NCBI RefSeq assembly: GCF_025311495.1 | Contig: NZ_CP104398.1 | Coordinates: 124,001-188,000, forward strand | Length of the DNA stretch: 64,000 bases | Reading direction: 5' to 3' | From: Limosilactobacillus oris | Lineage (GTDB): Bacteria > Bacillota > Bacilli > Lactobacillales > Lactobacillaceae | In this document: one piece after another, positions 53,559 through 62,677 of the stretch | Numbering within the stretch: position 1 is the stretch's first letter | How the letters are laid out: the number at the start of each line of letters is the position of its first letter | Program-made: the position numbers and the translations under genes | The notes under the pieces: model-generated | What the model saw: the letters and a program-made list of their open reading frames with translations, nothing else | Database searches by the model: none | What the model was told of the DNA's origin: nothing

Positions 53559-54401
53559 TCAGTATTGGCTCAAAATCCGGTCAACCGCGGGTCCGTAGCT
53601 TTCACCGAAGAGAACTAGGTGCATGCAGAGGTAGTAGAACCGGTACCAGGGCAGGCGGTCATTGATGCCCGGGGTGAACGGGTAGGCCGCGTTGTAAGCG
53701 TGGTAGAAGTCCTCGTCAAAGCCGCCAAAGACGGTAGTCATCGCCAGGTCGAATTCCCGGTCGCCGTAAACCGCGTCCGGGTCGATCAGGTAGGGCTCGT
53801 GGTCGCCGGCGAACATGAAGTTACCGGCCCAAAGGTCCCCGTGGAGGAGGCTGGCTTTTACATCCCGGCCCTGATAATACTGCTGAAACTGCTTAACCAT
53901 CTGCTGGAAGTGGTCTTCCCGCCAGCGATTCCAGCGGCCGCGATTCGCGGCGACCTTAACCTCTGGCAGGAGCCGCTGGTTGACGTAGAAATCGGTCCAA
54001 GAATTATTCCAGGAGTTGTCCTTCACCAGGGCCTTGGTCTGGTGGTTATCGCCAAAGCCAAACTGGTCGTTGGTCTGCTGGTGCAGCCGTGCCACCGTGC
54101 GGCCCAGGTCGGCCTGGCTGCCGGTGCTTTCGTCAAGCCAGTTTAAGACCAGGTAGGCATCCCCGTTGATGTCCCCGTTGTGGAGTGGGGTCGGGGTGTT
54201 GACGGCCTGGCCCAGCGCCTTGAGCCCGTTGATTTCGTGCCGGAAGTAGTCGGCCGGGTGGTTAGGCTGGACCTTGATGAAATACCTCTTCCCATCGGCT
54301 GTAATCTGATAGGCTTCGTTGATGTCACCACCGCTGACCGGCTGGTAGCTGGTGATGTTTTTGATTGGCAACTGGCTAAACCACTGGTGATTTCTACTCA
54401 T
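53559..54401 (-). CDS. Fructosamine kinase-family protein
   Basis: The 280-residue protein belongs to the fructosamine/ketosamine-3-kinase family of aminoglycoside-phosphotransferase-like kinases. The nucleotide-binding Lys is in RYFIKVQPNHP, the catalytic motif in LLHGDLWAGNFMF (~residue 185), and the metal-binding Asp in YLIDPDAVYGDREFDLAM. Family members phosphorylate sugar-amine adducts (Amadori products) on proteins or small molecules so they fall apart; the substrate here is unknown. ATG 54401 follows AAGGGAGCGGG. It is a single gene converging on dtd. Confidence 0.88.
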   Translation of the reverse strand: MSRNHQWFSQLPIKNITSYQPVSGGDINEAYQITADGKRYFIKVQPNHPADYFRHEINGLKALGQAVNTPTPLHNGDINGDAYLVLNWLDESTGSQADLGRTVARLHQQTNDQFGFGDNHQTKALVKDNSWNNSWTDFYVNQRLLPEVKVAANRGRWNRWREDHFQQMVKQFQQYYQGRDVKASLLHGDLWAGNFMFAGDHEPYLIDPDAVYGDREFDLAMTTVFGGFDEDFYHAYNAAYPFTPGINDRLPWYRFYYLCMHLVLFGESYGPAVDRILSQY

Positions 54402-54477
54402 TTGATCCCGCTCCCTTGCGTAAAGTTTACCTTAATTCTAGGATAGTCGGTGGAAAATGCAAGGCGGTAATCAAGTA

Positions 54478-54506
54478 TTGACTTTCCGGCGGCTGACGAG
54501 TACAGT
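54478..54506 (+). promoter_or_regulatory. Promoter of the aspS T-box leader
   Basis: TTGACT and TACAGT are spaced 17 nt apart; transcription would start near 54513. Confidence 0.6.
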
Positions 54507-54512
54507 TAGGAC

Positions 54513-54725
54513 TGTAATTAAATATTCGTAGCCATAAATAAAAGAATGCTCGGTACCGGTAGGAGGTCAGCGAGCGGGGATAGTGGGAGCCCGCCAGACG
54601 AAGGTCCGATTGACCCTTTTAGGCTGGACAGTTGTCCCGTCAGGAAACTGATGTTATCGTTGAGTTTGATACCAAGGTGGTACCGTGCATGAGCACCCTT
54701 GTTTAGTTCAGGGGTGCTTTTTTAT
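54513..54725 (+). promoter_or_regulatory. T-box riboswitch leader of aspS
   Basis: The leader has the T-box sequence AAGGTGGTACCGTG at 54674-54687, followed by a terminator hairpin (AGCACCCTTG with CAGGGGTGCT, then TTTTTT). The upstream Stem I region holds GCGGG...CCCGC within GGTCA...TGACC. A GAC triplet at 54597-54599 lies in the predicted specifier position and would match Asp-tRNA. Uncharged tRNA binding would favour the antiterminator and expression of aspS. The bulge reads TGGT, whereas a TGGC would be expected for a G73 tRNA such as tRNA-Asp. Confidence 0.88.
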
Positions 54726-54755
54726 TTGGTTACGAGCAGAAGGAGAAGTGGAAGC

Positions 54756-56543
54756 ATGAAGCGGACAAATTATGCTGGATACACTAATGAGCAGCAAGTC
54801 GGTCAAGAAGTCGTTTTAAAAGGTTGGGTAGCAAAGCGCCGGAACCTCGGGGGCTTGATTTTTATCGACCTTTGGGACCGGGAAGGCATCGTTCAGCTGG
54901 TCTTTAACGAAAAGGAAAACCCGGAAGTATTTAAGGTGGCTAATGCCGTGCGGAACCAGTACGTGCTGGAAGTACACGGGAAAGTTCAATTGCGGGCGGA
55001 AAAGGAAATCAACCCAGATATGAAGACGGGGAAGGTCGAAGTCGCTGTTGATGATATCAAGGTGCTGGCTAAGTCCGAAACGACGCCGTTTGACATCACT
55101 GATAACGTCGACGCTAGTGAAGACCTGCGGATGAAATACCGCTACCTGGACCTGCGGCGGCCAGAGATGATGAAGAACCTCAAGCTGCGGAGTAAGGTGG
55201 CCTCAATCGTCCACAACTACTATGATGGTGAAGGCTTCCTGGACGTTGAAACGCCAGACCTGACCCGGTCAACGCCGGAAGGGGCGCGGGATTACATCGT
55301 GCCTTCCCGGGTATACCCAGGCCACTTCTATGCCCTGCCACAGTCACCACAACTGTTTAAGCAGCTGCTGATGGCGGCCGGCGTAGACAAGTACTACCAG
55401 CTGGCTCGCTGTTTCCGGGACGAAGACCTGCGGGGGGACCGGCAACCAGAATTTACGCAGATTGATACCGAAATGAGCTTTGCCACGCCAGAAGACATCC
55501 AGACGGTCACCGAGGGCCTGATCAAGCGGGTCATGAGGGAAGTTAAGGGGATTAACATCAAGACGCCGTTCCCACGGATGGAATGGCAGGAAGCCATGGA
55601 TAAGTACGGTTCTGATAAGCCGGATACCCGCTTTGGCATGTTGATCCATGACCTGTCTGATATCGTCAAGGACAGTGACTTTAAGGTCTTCTCCGGAACG
55701 GTCGCAAACGGCGGCTTCGTGCGGGCCATCTGTGTACCGGGTGGCGCTGACAAGTACTCCCGGAAGGATATTTCTAAGAAGGAAGACTACATCAAGCGCT
55801 ATGGTGCCAAGGGCCTGGCCTGGGTTAAGGTGACCGCGGATGGCTACAATGGTCCGGTTGCCAAGTTCTTAAACGACAAGGCCGACCAGATCAACGCCGA
55901 AATGGGCGCCAAGGACGGCGACCTGATTCTCTTCGTTGCCGCTAGCTTCCATGTCGTTGCTGATTCTTTGGGTTACCTCCGGCGGGCGATTGCCGAAGAA
56001 CTCGACATGATTAAACCAGGGCAATGGAATTATCTCTGGGTCGTTAACTGGCCAATGTTTGAATACGACGAAGGCTTTGGCAAGTGGATTGCGGCCCACC
56101 ACCCATTCACGATGCTGAACGAAGAAGACCTGCACTACTTGGAAGACGGCGAAGACCCACACAAGGCCCACGCCCAGAGTTACGACATCATCCTGAATGG
56201 TCAGGAGATCGGTGGGGGTTCCATCCGTATCCACGATCCAAAGGTTCAGGAAAAGGTCCTGAAGGCATTGGGCTACACCAAGGAACGGGCCGAGGCGCGG
56301 TTTGGCTTCCTACTGAAGGCGTTGACGATGGGGATGCCGCCTGAGGGTGGACTGGCCTTTGGACTGGACCGCTGGGTAATGCTGCTGGCGGAAGCCGACA
56401 ACATCCGGGACGTCATCCCATTCCCGAAGAACTCCAAGGCCGTCGAACCACTGACCGCCGCTCCTGGTAAGGTCAGCCAGCAACAGCTCGACGATTTGAA
56501 GATCGAATTCGGTGAAGACGTTGATTATAAGCTGGATAATTAA
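54756..56543 (+). CDS. aspS: Aspartyl-tRNA synthetase
   Basis: AspS charges tRNA-Asp with aspartate. The 595-residue class II synthetase has the N-terminal OB fold ([22 protein letters not shown]), the class II motifs ([32 protein letters not shown]), the bacterial GAD insertion, and motif 3 [12 protein letters not shown] 54756 follows AGAAGGAGAAG; the longer frame starting in the T-box is not real. The gene stands without hisS upstream, unlike many Firmicutes where hisS-aspS are paired. Expression is controlled by the T-box. Confidence 0.97.
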   Translation: MKRTNYAGYTNEQQVGQEVVLKGWVAKRRNLGGLIFIDLWDREGIVQLVFNEKENPEVFKVANAVRNQYVLEVHGKVQLRAEKEINPDMKTGKVEVAVDDIKVLAKSETTPFDITDNVDASEDLRMKYRYLDLRRPEMMKNLKLRSKVASIVHNYYDGEGFLDVETPDLTRSTPEGARDYIVPSRVYPGHFYALPQSPQLFKQLLMAAGVDKYYQLARCFRDEDLRGDRQPEFTQIDTEMSFATPEDIQTVTEGLIKRVMREVKGINIKTPFPRMEWQEAMDKYGSDKPDTRFGMLIHDLSDIVKDSDFKVFSGTVANGGFVRAICVPGGADKYSRKDISKKEDYIKRYGAKGLAWVKVTADGYNGPVAKFLNDKADQINAEMGAKDGDLILFVAASFHVVADSLGYLRRAIAEELDMIKPGQWNYLWVVNWPMFEYDEGFGKWIAAHHPFTMLNEEDLHYLEDGEDPHKAHAQSYDIILNGQEIGGGSIRIHDPKVQEKVLKALGYTKERAEARFGFLLKALTMGMPPEGGLAFGLDRWVMLLAEADNIRDVIPFPKNSKAVEPLTAAPGKVSQQQLDDLKIEFGEDVDYKLDN

Positions 56544-56562
56544 ACAAGACTGATATATGAAA

Positions 56563-56600
56563 GAAGGTCGTCACCTGTTTGCGGGTGATGGCCTTTTTTG
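56563..56600 (+). terminator. Terminator after aspS
   Basis: AAGGTCGTCACC pairs with GGTGATGGCCTT (two G-U pairs) and is followed by TTTT. Confidence 0.85.
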
Positions 56601-56748
56601 TGTGGACTGATTGGGATTTGCGTTTCTCTCTCTTTAACTTTTCTTCCTTGCTATGCCAAAGATGTGGCTGATTCTAAAAACGCTATTATGATATTATTAA
56701 TATATAAATTTATTACCGTTGTACATAAAGAAAGGACAGCGATTACGA

Positions 56749-57690
56749 ATGAGTAAAAAGATTATTTTGGATTGTGACCCCGGGCATGATGATGCCTTGG
56801 CGCTAACGATGGCAGTTGCATCCCCGAAGATTGATCTGCTGGCGGTGACGACCTCGGCGGGAAACCAGACGCCAGACAAGACACTTAATAACGCCATGCG
56901 GATGCTCACCTTGCTACACCGGGAGGACATTCCCGTCGCGCAAGGGAACCAAACGCCGCTGGTAAAGCCGCTGGAAACCGCTCCCGAAGTTCACGGGAAG
57001 ACCGGCCTAGATGGTGCCGATCTGCCTGACCCGGACTTTCAGGTTCAAACGATACCAGCTATTGACCTGATTGCAAAGGTTCTGCGGGAAAGCAATGACA
57101 AGGTAACCCTGGTCGTGACCGGTCCGATGACGAATGCTGCTTTATTCCTCCGGGTTTACCCAGACCTTGCTAGGGAAAAAATTGACCAGATTGTCTTTAT
57201 GGGTGGTGCCATGGGCCTTGGTAACTGGCGGCCATCAGTAGAATTCAACATCTTCGTTGACCCTGAGGCGGCTAAGATTGTGATGAACTTTGGCATTCCG
57301 CTGGTGATGGCGCCATTAAACGTAACCCACCAAGCACAGATTATGAAGGATGAGATTGAGCAGATTGGTGAAATTGACAACCCGGTCGGGAAAGCCTTCT
57401 ATGGCCTGCTCAACTTCTTTGAACAGTATCATGAAAACCCAAAGTGGGGCTTTAAGGGTGCACCACTGCATGATCCATGCACGATTGCCTGGCTGATTGA
57501 CCCAACCATGTTCAAGTCTGATAAGATGAATGTTGACGTTGAAACGCAGGGTGAACTGACCCGTGGTGAAACGGTTTGTGACTACTACACGCTGACTGAT
57601 AAGCTGAAGAATACGGAAGTCCTCCTTGGCATTGATCGGGAGAAGTTCATTGATCTAGTCATGACCTCGATTAAGAGTTTCTCTAAATAA
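56749..57690 (+). CDS. Nucleoside hydrolase
   Basis: The 313-residue inosine/uridine-preferring nucleoside hydrolase cleaves N-glycosidic bonds of ribonucleosides for base salvage. It has the calcium-binding DCDPGHDDALAL at residues 8-19, VTGPMTNAAL, and VEFNIFVDPEAA and LHDPCTIAWL near the active site. ATG 56749 matches the family N-terminus; AAAGGA lies upstream. It is a single-gene unit ended by a hairpin. Which nucleoside is preferred cannot be told. Confidence 0.93.
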   Translation: MSKKIILDCDPGHDDALALTMAVASPKIDLLAVTTSAGNQTPDKTLNNAMRMLTLLHREDIPVAQGNQTPLVKPLETAPEVHGKTGLDGADLPDPDFQVQTIPAIDLIAKVLRESNDKVTLVVTGPMTNAALFLRVYPDLAREKIDQIVFMGGAMGLGNWRPSVEFNIFVDPEAAKIVMNFGIPLVMAPLNVTHQAQIMKDEIEQIGEIDNPVGKAFYGLLNFFEQYHENPKWGFKGAPLHDPCTIAWLIDPTMFKSDKMNVDVETQGELTRGETVCDYYTLTDKLKNTEVLLGIDREKFIDLVMTSIKSFSK

Positions 57691-57695
57691 GTAGG

Positions 57696-57737
57696 GCCCC
57701 CATAGCCAGGTGCAAATCTAGTTATGGGGGCTTTATT
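57696..57737 (+). terminator. Terminator after the nucleoside hydrolase gene
   Basis: GCCCCCATA pairs with TATGGGGGC across a long loop and is followed by TTTATT. Confidence 0.75.
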
Positions 57738-57802
57738 AGTATCAGGGGATTGCCATAATAGCAAGCCATCATTTACAATACAGGTAAAAAGGGATGACTG
57801 TG

Positions 57803-58117
57803 ATGACCTACGAAGAACTAACCACTAAAATTATGGAGTGGGCGCACGAACGTAAGATTGATGAAGCGGACCCGCGGGTGGAGTTTATGAAGATGGCGGA
57901 AGAACTCGGTGAATTGTCTTCCGCTTACAATAAGCAAAAACGGGCTCAGTTGATCGACAGCATCGGTGACCTGCAGATTGCCTTGCTGATTTTTTCCAAA
58001 CTTGTCGGCGTTGATCACCATTCTGCCGTGGAGAATGCTTATCGGGAAATTTCGAACCGTCATGGTAAGACGACGGCGGCTGGCGTGTTCATTAAAGAGA
58101 GTGACCTCCATGACTAA
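57803..58117 (+). CDS. MazG-like nucleotide pyrophosphohydrolase
   Basis: The 104-residue all-helical protein carries the MazG-type metal site: FMKMAEELGELSSAY (EExxE-like, ~residue 28) and IDSIGDLQIALL (~residue 51). Enzymes of this superfamily hydrolyse noncanonical or excess NTPs to NMPs. ATG 57803 is preferred, with AAAAAGGG upstream; ATG 57794 is an alternative too close to that site. The stop overlaps the next small gene by 8 nt. This short single-domain type is common in lactobacilli and their phages. Confidence 0.82.
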   Translation: MTYEELTTKIMEWAHERKIDEADPRVEFMKMAEELGELSSAYNKQKRAQLIDSIGDLQIALLIFSKLVGVDHHSAVENAYREISNRHGKTTAAGVFIKESDLHD

Positions 58118-58259
58118 AGCAGTAAAGTCGCGTCATCAGCTGACCCGGCGCGAACAACTTACCTTTGGCGCGCTCCTCCTACCGCTGAACGTCTTCTTCA
58201 AACTGTACTACGCCGATCAGGAGAAGCATGAAACTAAGAAGAGAGAAAGTGATAACTAA
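58110..58259 (+). CDS. Very small basic protein overlapping the MazG-like gene
   Basis: The 49-residue protein begins at ATG 58110, overlapping the upstream stop by 8 nt, and ends at a stop that overlaps the next ATG in TAATG. It is basic at both ends (SRHQLTRREQ and EKHETKKRESDN) with a short hydrophobic middle (LTFGALLLPLNVFFKLYY) that could be a membrane anchor. I recognise no family. Tight overlap on both sides suggests translational coupling and a real gene. Confidence 0.55.
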   Translation: MTKAVKSRHQLTRREQLTFGALLLPLNVFFKLYYADQEKHETKKRESDN

Positions 58260-58504
58260 TGGGTCGTGATGCGCAGAATTTGACTTATACTTTACTGGGA
58301 GTGGCATTGATTGCCGGTGGACTTTTTATTAGCGGAAAGTCTATAGCGACAATGGTCAACTTAATCGGTTGCCTTCTAATTTTAGTTTCTTGTATGAATA
58401 CTACTGATTCGAGTACAAAATGGCGACGTATAATTAACTATGTCTTGATTGCCGGATTTATTGTCTGTATTCTTAGAGATGTGATAAAACTGGCGATATT
58501 GTAA
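58259..58504 (+). CDS. Small membrane protein of unknown function
   Basis: The 81-residue protein has three likely membrane segments (LLGVALIAGGLFISG, MVNLIGCLLILVSCM and YVLIAGFIVCILRDVI). I recognise no family. ATG 58259 overlaps the previous stop, so it is the third gene of a tight MazG-like / tiny basic / membrane operon. Its AT content is higher than that of flanking genes. Confidence 0.6.
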   Translation: MGRDAQNLTYTLLGVALIAGGLFISGKSIATMVNLIGCLLILVSCMNTTDSSTKWRRIINYVLIAGFIVCILRDVIKLAIL

Positions 58505-58540
58505 TGACCTAACTAAGTTTCTAAAAAGGAGGGGACTATA

Positions 58541-59323
58541 ATGAAAATGTACCATGTTGATGCCTTTACCGACCGGCTCTTTGCAGGAAACTCGGCAGCA
58601 GTTTGTCTGATGGACCGTTTTCCGGCCGATGCCGTAATGCAGAACATTGCCAGTGAAAACCGCCTATCTGAAACGGCCTACCTAGTGCCAGATGGTGAAG
58701 ACCGCTACCGTTTACGCTGGTTTACGCCTGGTGGAGAGATTGATCTTTGCGGCCATGCCACCCTGGCTAGTGGCTTTGTCGTCCTGAACTACTGTCGCCA
58801 CCAGAGTTCGACAATCCATTTTACGACTAAGAGCGGGGAACTGACCGTCAGTGCGGTGGATGGTCACTACCAGATGAGTTTTCCGAGCTATGAACTCAAA
58901 GAAGTTCCGGTCTCTGACGCAATGACCGCGGCCTTTGGCGTTAAACCGGTCGCCGCCTACCTCGACCGGGATCTCCTCTGTGTATTGCCAACTGCGGATG
59001 CTGTTCGAAACTATCACCCGGACGTCGACCACCTCGCCAAATTGCCGGGGCTCCTCCAAAATATCACGGCAGCCAGTGACGCCCCGCAGTATGACTGTAT
59101 ATCCCGCTGCTTTGCGCCCAAGCTAGCCGTCCTCGAAGACCCGGTCACCGGGAGTGCCCACTGCCAGATTGTCCCGTACTGGGCCCGCCAGCTAGGAAAG
59201 AAAGAGGTCACTGCTTTCCAAGCCTCACCGCGGACTGGAACCCTCTACTGTGAAGACGCGGGCAACCGAATCCTGCTTTCTGGTAATGCGGTCCTGTATT
59301 CGGTTGGTGAGCTGCAATTGTAG
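58541..59323 (+). CDS. PhzF-family isomerase-like protein
   Basis: This 260-residue member of the PhzF/YddE (DapF-fold) family has the N-terminal YHVDAFTDRLFAGNSAAVC with the conserved SENRLSETAYLV glutamate (~residue 46), GGEIDLCGHATLA and the C-terminal EDPVTGSAHC motif. The founding enzyme isomerises an intermediate in phenazine synthesis; the role of bacterial homologues outside that pathway is unknown. AAAAAGGAGGGG precedes ATG 58541. No phenazine genes are nearby. Confidence 0.9.
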   Translation: MKMYHVDAFTDRLFAGNSAAVCLMDRFPADAVMQNIASENRLSETAYLVPDGEDRYRLRWFTPGGEIDLCGHATLASGFVVLNYCRHQSSTIHFTTKSGELTVSAVDGHYQMSFPSYELKEVPVSDAMTAAFGVKPVAAYLDRDLLCVLPTADAVRNYHPDVDHLAKLPGLLQNITAASDAPQYDCISRCFAPKLAVLEDPVTGSAHCQIVPYWARQLGKKEVTAFQASPRTGTLYCEDAGNRILLSGNAVLYSVGELQL

Positions 59324-59350
59324 CCATCACGCATTCCTTAACCATAACGA

Positions 59351-59383
59351 AAAAAAGCTCCCGCCGCAGCGAGAGCTTTTTGT
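59351..59383. terminator. Bidirectional terminator between phzF-like and glnQ-like genes
   Basis: AAAAAGCTCCCGC pairs with GCGAGAGCTTTTT (one mismatch) around CGCA, with T runs on both strands. Confidence 0.88.
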
Positions 59384-59390
59384 GTACAAA

Positions 59391-60131
59391 CTATTTCAAA
59401 ACTTTTTTCAAGAATTCCTTAGCCCGATCACTAGTTGGGTGGCTGAAGAATTCCTCGGGAGCACCGGTTTCTTGAATGTAGCCGTCTGCCATGAACCAGA
59501 TCTGGTCAGCCACTTCCTTGGCAAAGCCCATTTCGTGGGTGACCACCACCATCGTCATTCCGGAATCAGCCAGTCCTTGCATAACGTTCAGCACTTCGTC
59601 AACCATTTCCGGGTCGAGGGCGCTGGTCGGTTCGTCAAAGAGCATCACTTCTGGGTCCATCGCTAGCGACCGGGCGATGGCAACCCGCTGCTTTTGACCA
59701 CCGGAGAGGCTGTCCGGGAAGACGTCCGCTTTATCAGCCAGGCCAACTTTTGTGAGCAGTTCCTTGGCCGTCTTGGTTGCTTCTTCTTCGCTAATTCCCT
59801 TGACCTTGATCGGGGCAATCTTGATATTGTCGATTACGGTCATGTTTGGAAAGAGGTTGAAGCCTTGGAAGACCATCCCCATTTTTTCCCGCAGCTCATC
59901 GAGTTCCTGGTCTGAAATGTGGGTAAGGTCTTTTCCTTCGAAGAGGACCTTGCCGGCGGTCGGCTTTTCGAGGACGTTCAGGCACCGTAAGAAGGTACTT
60001 TTTCCGGCCCCGGACGGTCCGATTACGCAGATTACCTGTCCTTGATCGACTTCTTCCGAAATATCTTTGAGGACTTCAGTGCCGTTGAATTCTTTTTTCA
60101 GGTGTTGGATTTCAATCATTTTAGTGGGCAT
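59391..60131 (-). CDS. glnQ: Amino acid ABC transporter ATP-binding protein (GlnQ-like)
   Basis: This 246-residue ATPase powers uptake by the adjacent permease-binding protein fusion. It has Walker [10 protein letters not shown] (~residue 36), Q-loop, signature LSGGQKQR (~142), Walker B VMLFDEP and the H-loop [18 protein letters not shown] in the upstream gene precedes ATG 60131, which overlaps the permease stop (11 nt). The set matches glutamine/polar-amino-acid importers of lactobacilli. Confidence 0.93.
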   Translation of the reverse strand: MPTKMIEIQHLKKEFNGTEVLKDISEEVDQGQVICVIGPSGAGKSTFLRCLNVLEKPTAGKVLFEGKDLTHISDQELDELREKMGMVFQGFNLFPNMTVIDNIKIAPIKVKGISEEEATKTAKELLTKVGLADKADVFPDSLSGGQKQRVAIARSLAMDPEVMLFDEPTSALDPEMVDEVLNVMQGLADSGMTMVVVTHEMGFAKEVADQIWFMADGYIQETGAPEEFFSHPTSDRAKEFLKKVLK

Positions 60132-61629
60132 GTTGCATTCTCCCTTCGAAGTAGTTCAGGATTCTCGTCAACGTAAAGGTCAGGATAAAGTAGATCATCA
60201 TGGTAATGAACAATGGCAGAACCCCCTTGTAGGTATCTGCTTGGACCAACTGGGTCTGGTACATCAATTCGCCGACCCCAATCGTGGAAACAAGTGAACT
60301 GTCCTTTAACAGGGTGATGAACTCATTCCCCAGGGCTGGCCAGATGTTGCGCAGGGCTTGTGGCAGGACGATGAAGCGGAAAGTCTGCTTCTTCGTCATC
60401 CCCAAGCTCCGGGCCGCCTCAGTCTGACCGATTGGCAGAGACTGAATTCCGGAACGGATAACCTCGGCGACGTAGGCTCCGGAGTTGACGGATACGGCGA
60501 TGATCCCGGCAACGAGGGCTGGCATCGACTGGATAATGGCCCCAATTCCGAAGTAGACGAACATAATCTGAACCAGCATTGGTGTTCCCCGAATAAATTC
60601 GATGTAGCAGATGGCAATTCCATGGAGGAGCTTGCTCTGGGACAACCGCATCAGTGCGAAGAGGGTCCCGAGCAGGAAACCGAAGATTACGGAGATTACG
60701 GTGATGATCAGCGTGTATTCAACCCCCTTGGCGAAGAAGGTCCAGTAGCTAGCCACGGTGTTAGACTTCTTGTAAGACTTCATGTACTTAGCGGCTTGGG
60801 GAATCCACTTCTTGTTGACCAAGTCTTCCTTATTAATCTTAGCCACGGTTTGGTTAGCAGCTGCTTCAAGGGACTTATCACCCTTTGGGAAGGCCATTGC
60901 AATTCCACCAGACTGAATCTTGATGTGGGAGTTAATCGCCATCAGGTTGGAATTGTTGTTAGCATAAGCCTTCGCGGTTGCTTCGTCCATCAGGACCCCT
61001 TCAACCTTATGCGACTGGAGGGCTAAGACCAGTGAAGGAATCTTAGCGAGTCCCTTTTCTTGAACATTTGGAATGTTTTCTTTGACAAGATTATATTCCA
61101 TTGCCCCGTTTTGGGCGCCGACTTTCTTGCCGGTGAAATCCTTGGTTGACTTGTACTTATTCCGATCAGCCTTATTGATCAGGAATAACTTGTGACCTGC
61201 GTAGTAGGGGTCAGAGAAGTCAACGCTCTTTTTCCGTTCAGGGGTGATGTTCATCCCGGCAATAACGGTGTCGACCTTATGGGATTCCAACGCAACCAGG
61301 AGGGAGTCGAAGTCCATGTTCTTGATCACGAGCTTAACACCGAGGTCCTTGGCAAACTGCTTGGCAACGTCCATTTCAAAACCAACGTATTCGGTTTTGC
61401 CGTTCTTCTTGGTAGTAAATTCGTATGGCGGGTAGTCAGCACTGGTCCCGACGACCAGGGTTCCCTTCTGCTTGATCCGCTGTACCGAGTCATCAGTAGC
61501 CGCTGAATTGGTTGCATCGGAGCTCGCACTGCTACTCGAGCTGGTGGCAGCGGCGAATGCGTTCAGGGGGGCGATGACCAGTGAAACACAGAGGATGACT
61601 AGCATTAGCAATGGTTTCAAGTGCTTCAT
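60121..61629 (-). CDS. Amino acid ABC transporter substrate-binding/permease fusion
   Basis: The 502-residue protein fuses a secreted substrate-binding domain to a membrane permease. It begins with a signal peptide/anchor ([23 protein letters not shown]), then a Ser-rich linker. A SBP-bac-3 domain (~residues 45-270; [14 protein letters not shown]) and a permease (~285-500) with the [21 protein letters not shown] coupling loop follow. Such GlnH-GlnP fusions in lactic acid bacteria import glutamine or glutamate; the exact amino acid is not certain. ATG 61629 follows AAAAGGAG. A -10/-35 pair lies at 61680-61708. Confidence 0.92.
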   Translation of the reverse strand: MKHLKPLLMLVILCVSLVIAPLNAFAAATSSSSSASSDATNSAATDDSVQRIKQKGTLVVGTSADYPPYEFTTKKNGKTEYVGFEMDVAKQFAKDLGVKLVIKNMDFDSLLVALESHKVDTVIAGMNITPERKKSVDFSDPYYAGHKLFLINKADRNKYKSTKDFTGKKVGAQNGAMEYNLVKENIPNVQEKGLAKIPSLVLALQSHKVEGVLMDEATAKAYANNNSNLMAINSHIKIQSGGIAMAFPKGDKSLEAAANQTVAKINKEDLVNKKWIPQAAKYMKSYKKSNTVASYWTFFAKGVEYTLIITVISVIFGFLLGTLFALMRLSQSKLLHGIAICYIEFIRGTPMLVQIMFVYFGIGAIIQSMPALVAGIIAVSVNSGAYVAEVIRSGIQSLPIGQTEAARSLGMTKKQTFRFIVLPQALRNIWPALGNEFITLLKDSSLVSTIGVGELMYQTQLVQADTYKGVLPLFITMMIYFILTFTLTRILNYFEGRMQHAH

Positions 61630-61679
61630 AAATCAATTACTCCTTTTCAATTAGTATTCTCAAATAATAACTGTAAATG

Positions 61680-61708
61680 AATATACACCTTCGTAACTAT
61701 TTATGCAA
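61680..61708 (-). promoter_or_regulatory. Promoter of the glutamine-type ABC importer
   Basis: On the minus strand TTGCAT and TATATT are separated by exactly 17 nt, about 50 nt before the start codon. Confidence 0.6.
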
Positions 61709-61843
61709 TACTTTTCTCTAAATTAGTATAAATATTCATTAGAAAGGTATCATCAATCTGACGGTTGATTTTGTTTCTTCATTAAAGTAGTGGCAAAAGC
61801 GGGCTAACCGCTCTCCAAATTAGGAAATCTCTGAAAAGAAACA
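61709..61843. other. AT-rich divergent regulatory gap
   Basis: The gap between the divergent ABC importer and rpsU (61630-61939) holds a promoter for each direction. The middle is AT-rich with no gene. TGAATATTTATAC-like runs (minus strand near 61730-61742) might be operators, but no regulator can be named. Confidence 0.4.
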
Positions 61844-61872
61844 TTGACACTAACCGGCTTATTAGGTACAAT
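61844..61872 (+). promoter_or_regulatory. Strong promoter of rpsU
   Basis: TTGACA and TACAAT are separated by 17 nt; nearly consensus. Confidence 0.75.
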
Positions 61873-61939
61873 ATTTTTTGTAGTGAAAGGCTGCGATGGC
61901 CTTGTTACGTAACTTTAAGCTCGGAGGGAGGGAATCAAC

Positions 61940-62131
61940 ATGTCAAAAACAGTCGTTCGTAAGAATGAATCTTTAGACGACGCTCTTCGACGCTTTAAAC
62001 GTTCAGTTTCGCGCAATGGAACATTGCAGGAATACCGGAAGCGGGAATTCTACGAAAAGCCAAGTGTAAAACGCAAGTTGAAATCTGAAGCGGCACGGAA
62101 GCGCAAGAACAAGCGTGGTCGTCGTTACTAA
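61940..62131 (+). CDS. rpsU: 30S ribosomal protein S21
   Basis: The 63-residue basic S21 sits on the 30S platform and helps initiation. It has the family pattern [20 protein letters not shown] and a very basic tail ending [17 protein letters not shown] precedes ATG 61940. A near-consensus promoter lies 70 nt upstream and a terminator follows, with yqeY next, the usual rpsU-yqeY arrangement of Firmicutes. Confidence 0.97.
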   Translation: MSKTVVRKNESLDDALRRFKRSVSRNGTLQEYRKREFYEKPSVKRKLKSEAARKRKNKRGRRY

Positions 62132-62138
62132 AACGAAT

Positions 62139-62168
62139 GCTCCTACCTTTCCCGGTGGGAGCTTTTTT
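62139..62168 (+). terminator. Terminator between rpsU and yqeY
   Basis: GCTCCTACC pairs with GGTGGGAGC (one mismatch) and is followed by TTTTTTG. Confidence 0.85.
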
Positions 62169-62194
62169 GTTCAGTATTATAGGAGATGGATAGA

Positions 62195-62644
62195 ATGAGC
62201 TTACTACAGGATTTAACGAGTGACATGGTTAGTGCAATGAAGAGTCGGGATAAGGAAACCCTGGCGGTGGTCCGGATGCTTAAAGCAGCTGTCCAGAACG
62301 CCCAGATTGAAGCCGGGCATGACTTAACACCCGACGAAGAAGTGGCAGTAATGTCCCGGGAATACAAGCAGCGGAAGGAATCCTTAGCTGAATTTGAGAA
62401 AGCTGGTCGCCAAGACCTGGTTGATAAAACTAACCATGAATTAACGGTGGTAGAAAAGTACCTGCCAAAGCAGCTGTCCGCTGATGATGTGAATAAGATT
62501 GTTCAGGAAACCATTGCGGCGGCTGGCGCTTCAAGCATGAAGGATTTTGGTAAGGTTATGGGCGCTGTCATGCCAAAGGTTAAGGGACAGGCGGATGGCA
62601 AGGTGGTTAACCAGGCCGTCAAGGCAGCCTTGAGCAGCAACTAA
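62195..62644 (+). CDS. yqeY: GatB/YqeY domain-containing protein
   Basis: The 149-residue helical protein matches the GatB/YqeY family, related to the tail domain of amidotransferase GatB, which contacts tRNA. Typical segments are LVSAMKSRDKETLAVVRMLKAA-like (here DMVSAMKSRDKETLAVVRML), EVAVMSREYKQRKESLAEFE and LPKQLSADDV. A tRNA-linked role is known for relatives but not shown for the stand-alone form. ATG 62195 is used because AGGAG at 62181 would abut the ATG at 62186. Confidence 0.93.
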   Translation: MSLLQDLTSDMVSAMKSRDKETLAVVRMLKAAVQNAQIEAGHDLTPDEEVAVMSREYKQRKESLAEFEKAGRQDLVDKTNHELTVVEKYLPKQLSADDVNKIVQETIAAAGASSMKDFGKVMGAVMPKVKGQADGKVVNQAVKAALSSN

Positions 62645-62677
62645 CCCGTTTTCTGGCCGTTAGAGGGGGGAATTAAA

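Noticed and set aside
53619-54146. 175-residue plus-strand frame antisense to the fructosamine-kinase gene
   Set aside because: Val/Glu-rich antisense translation of a well-supported kinase gene; no ribosome-binding site.
60358-61026. 222-residue plus-strand frame inside the ABC transporter gene
   Set aside because: Antisense shadow of a gene with clear domains; composition is unlike a real protein.
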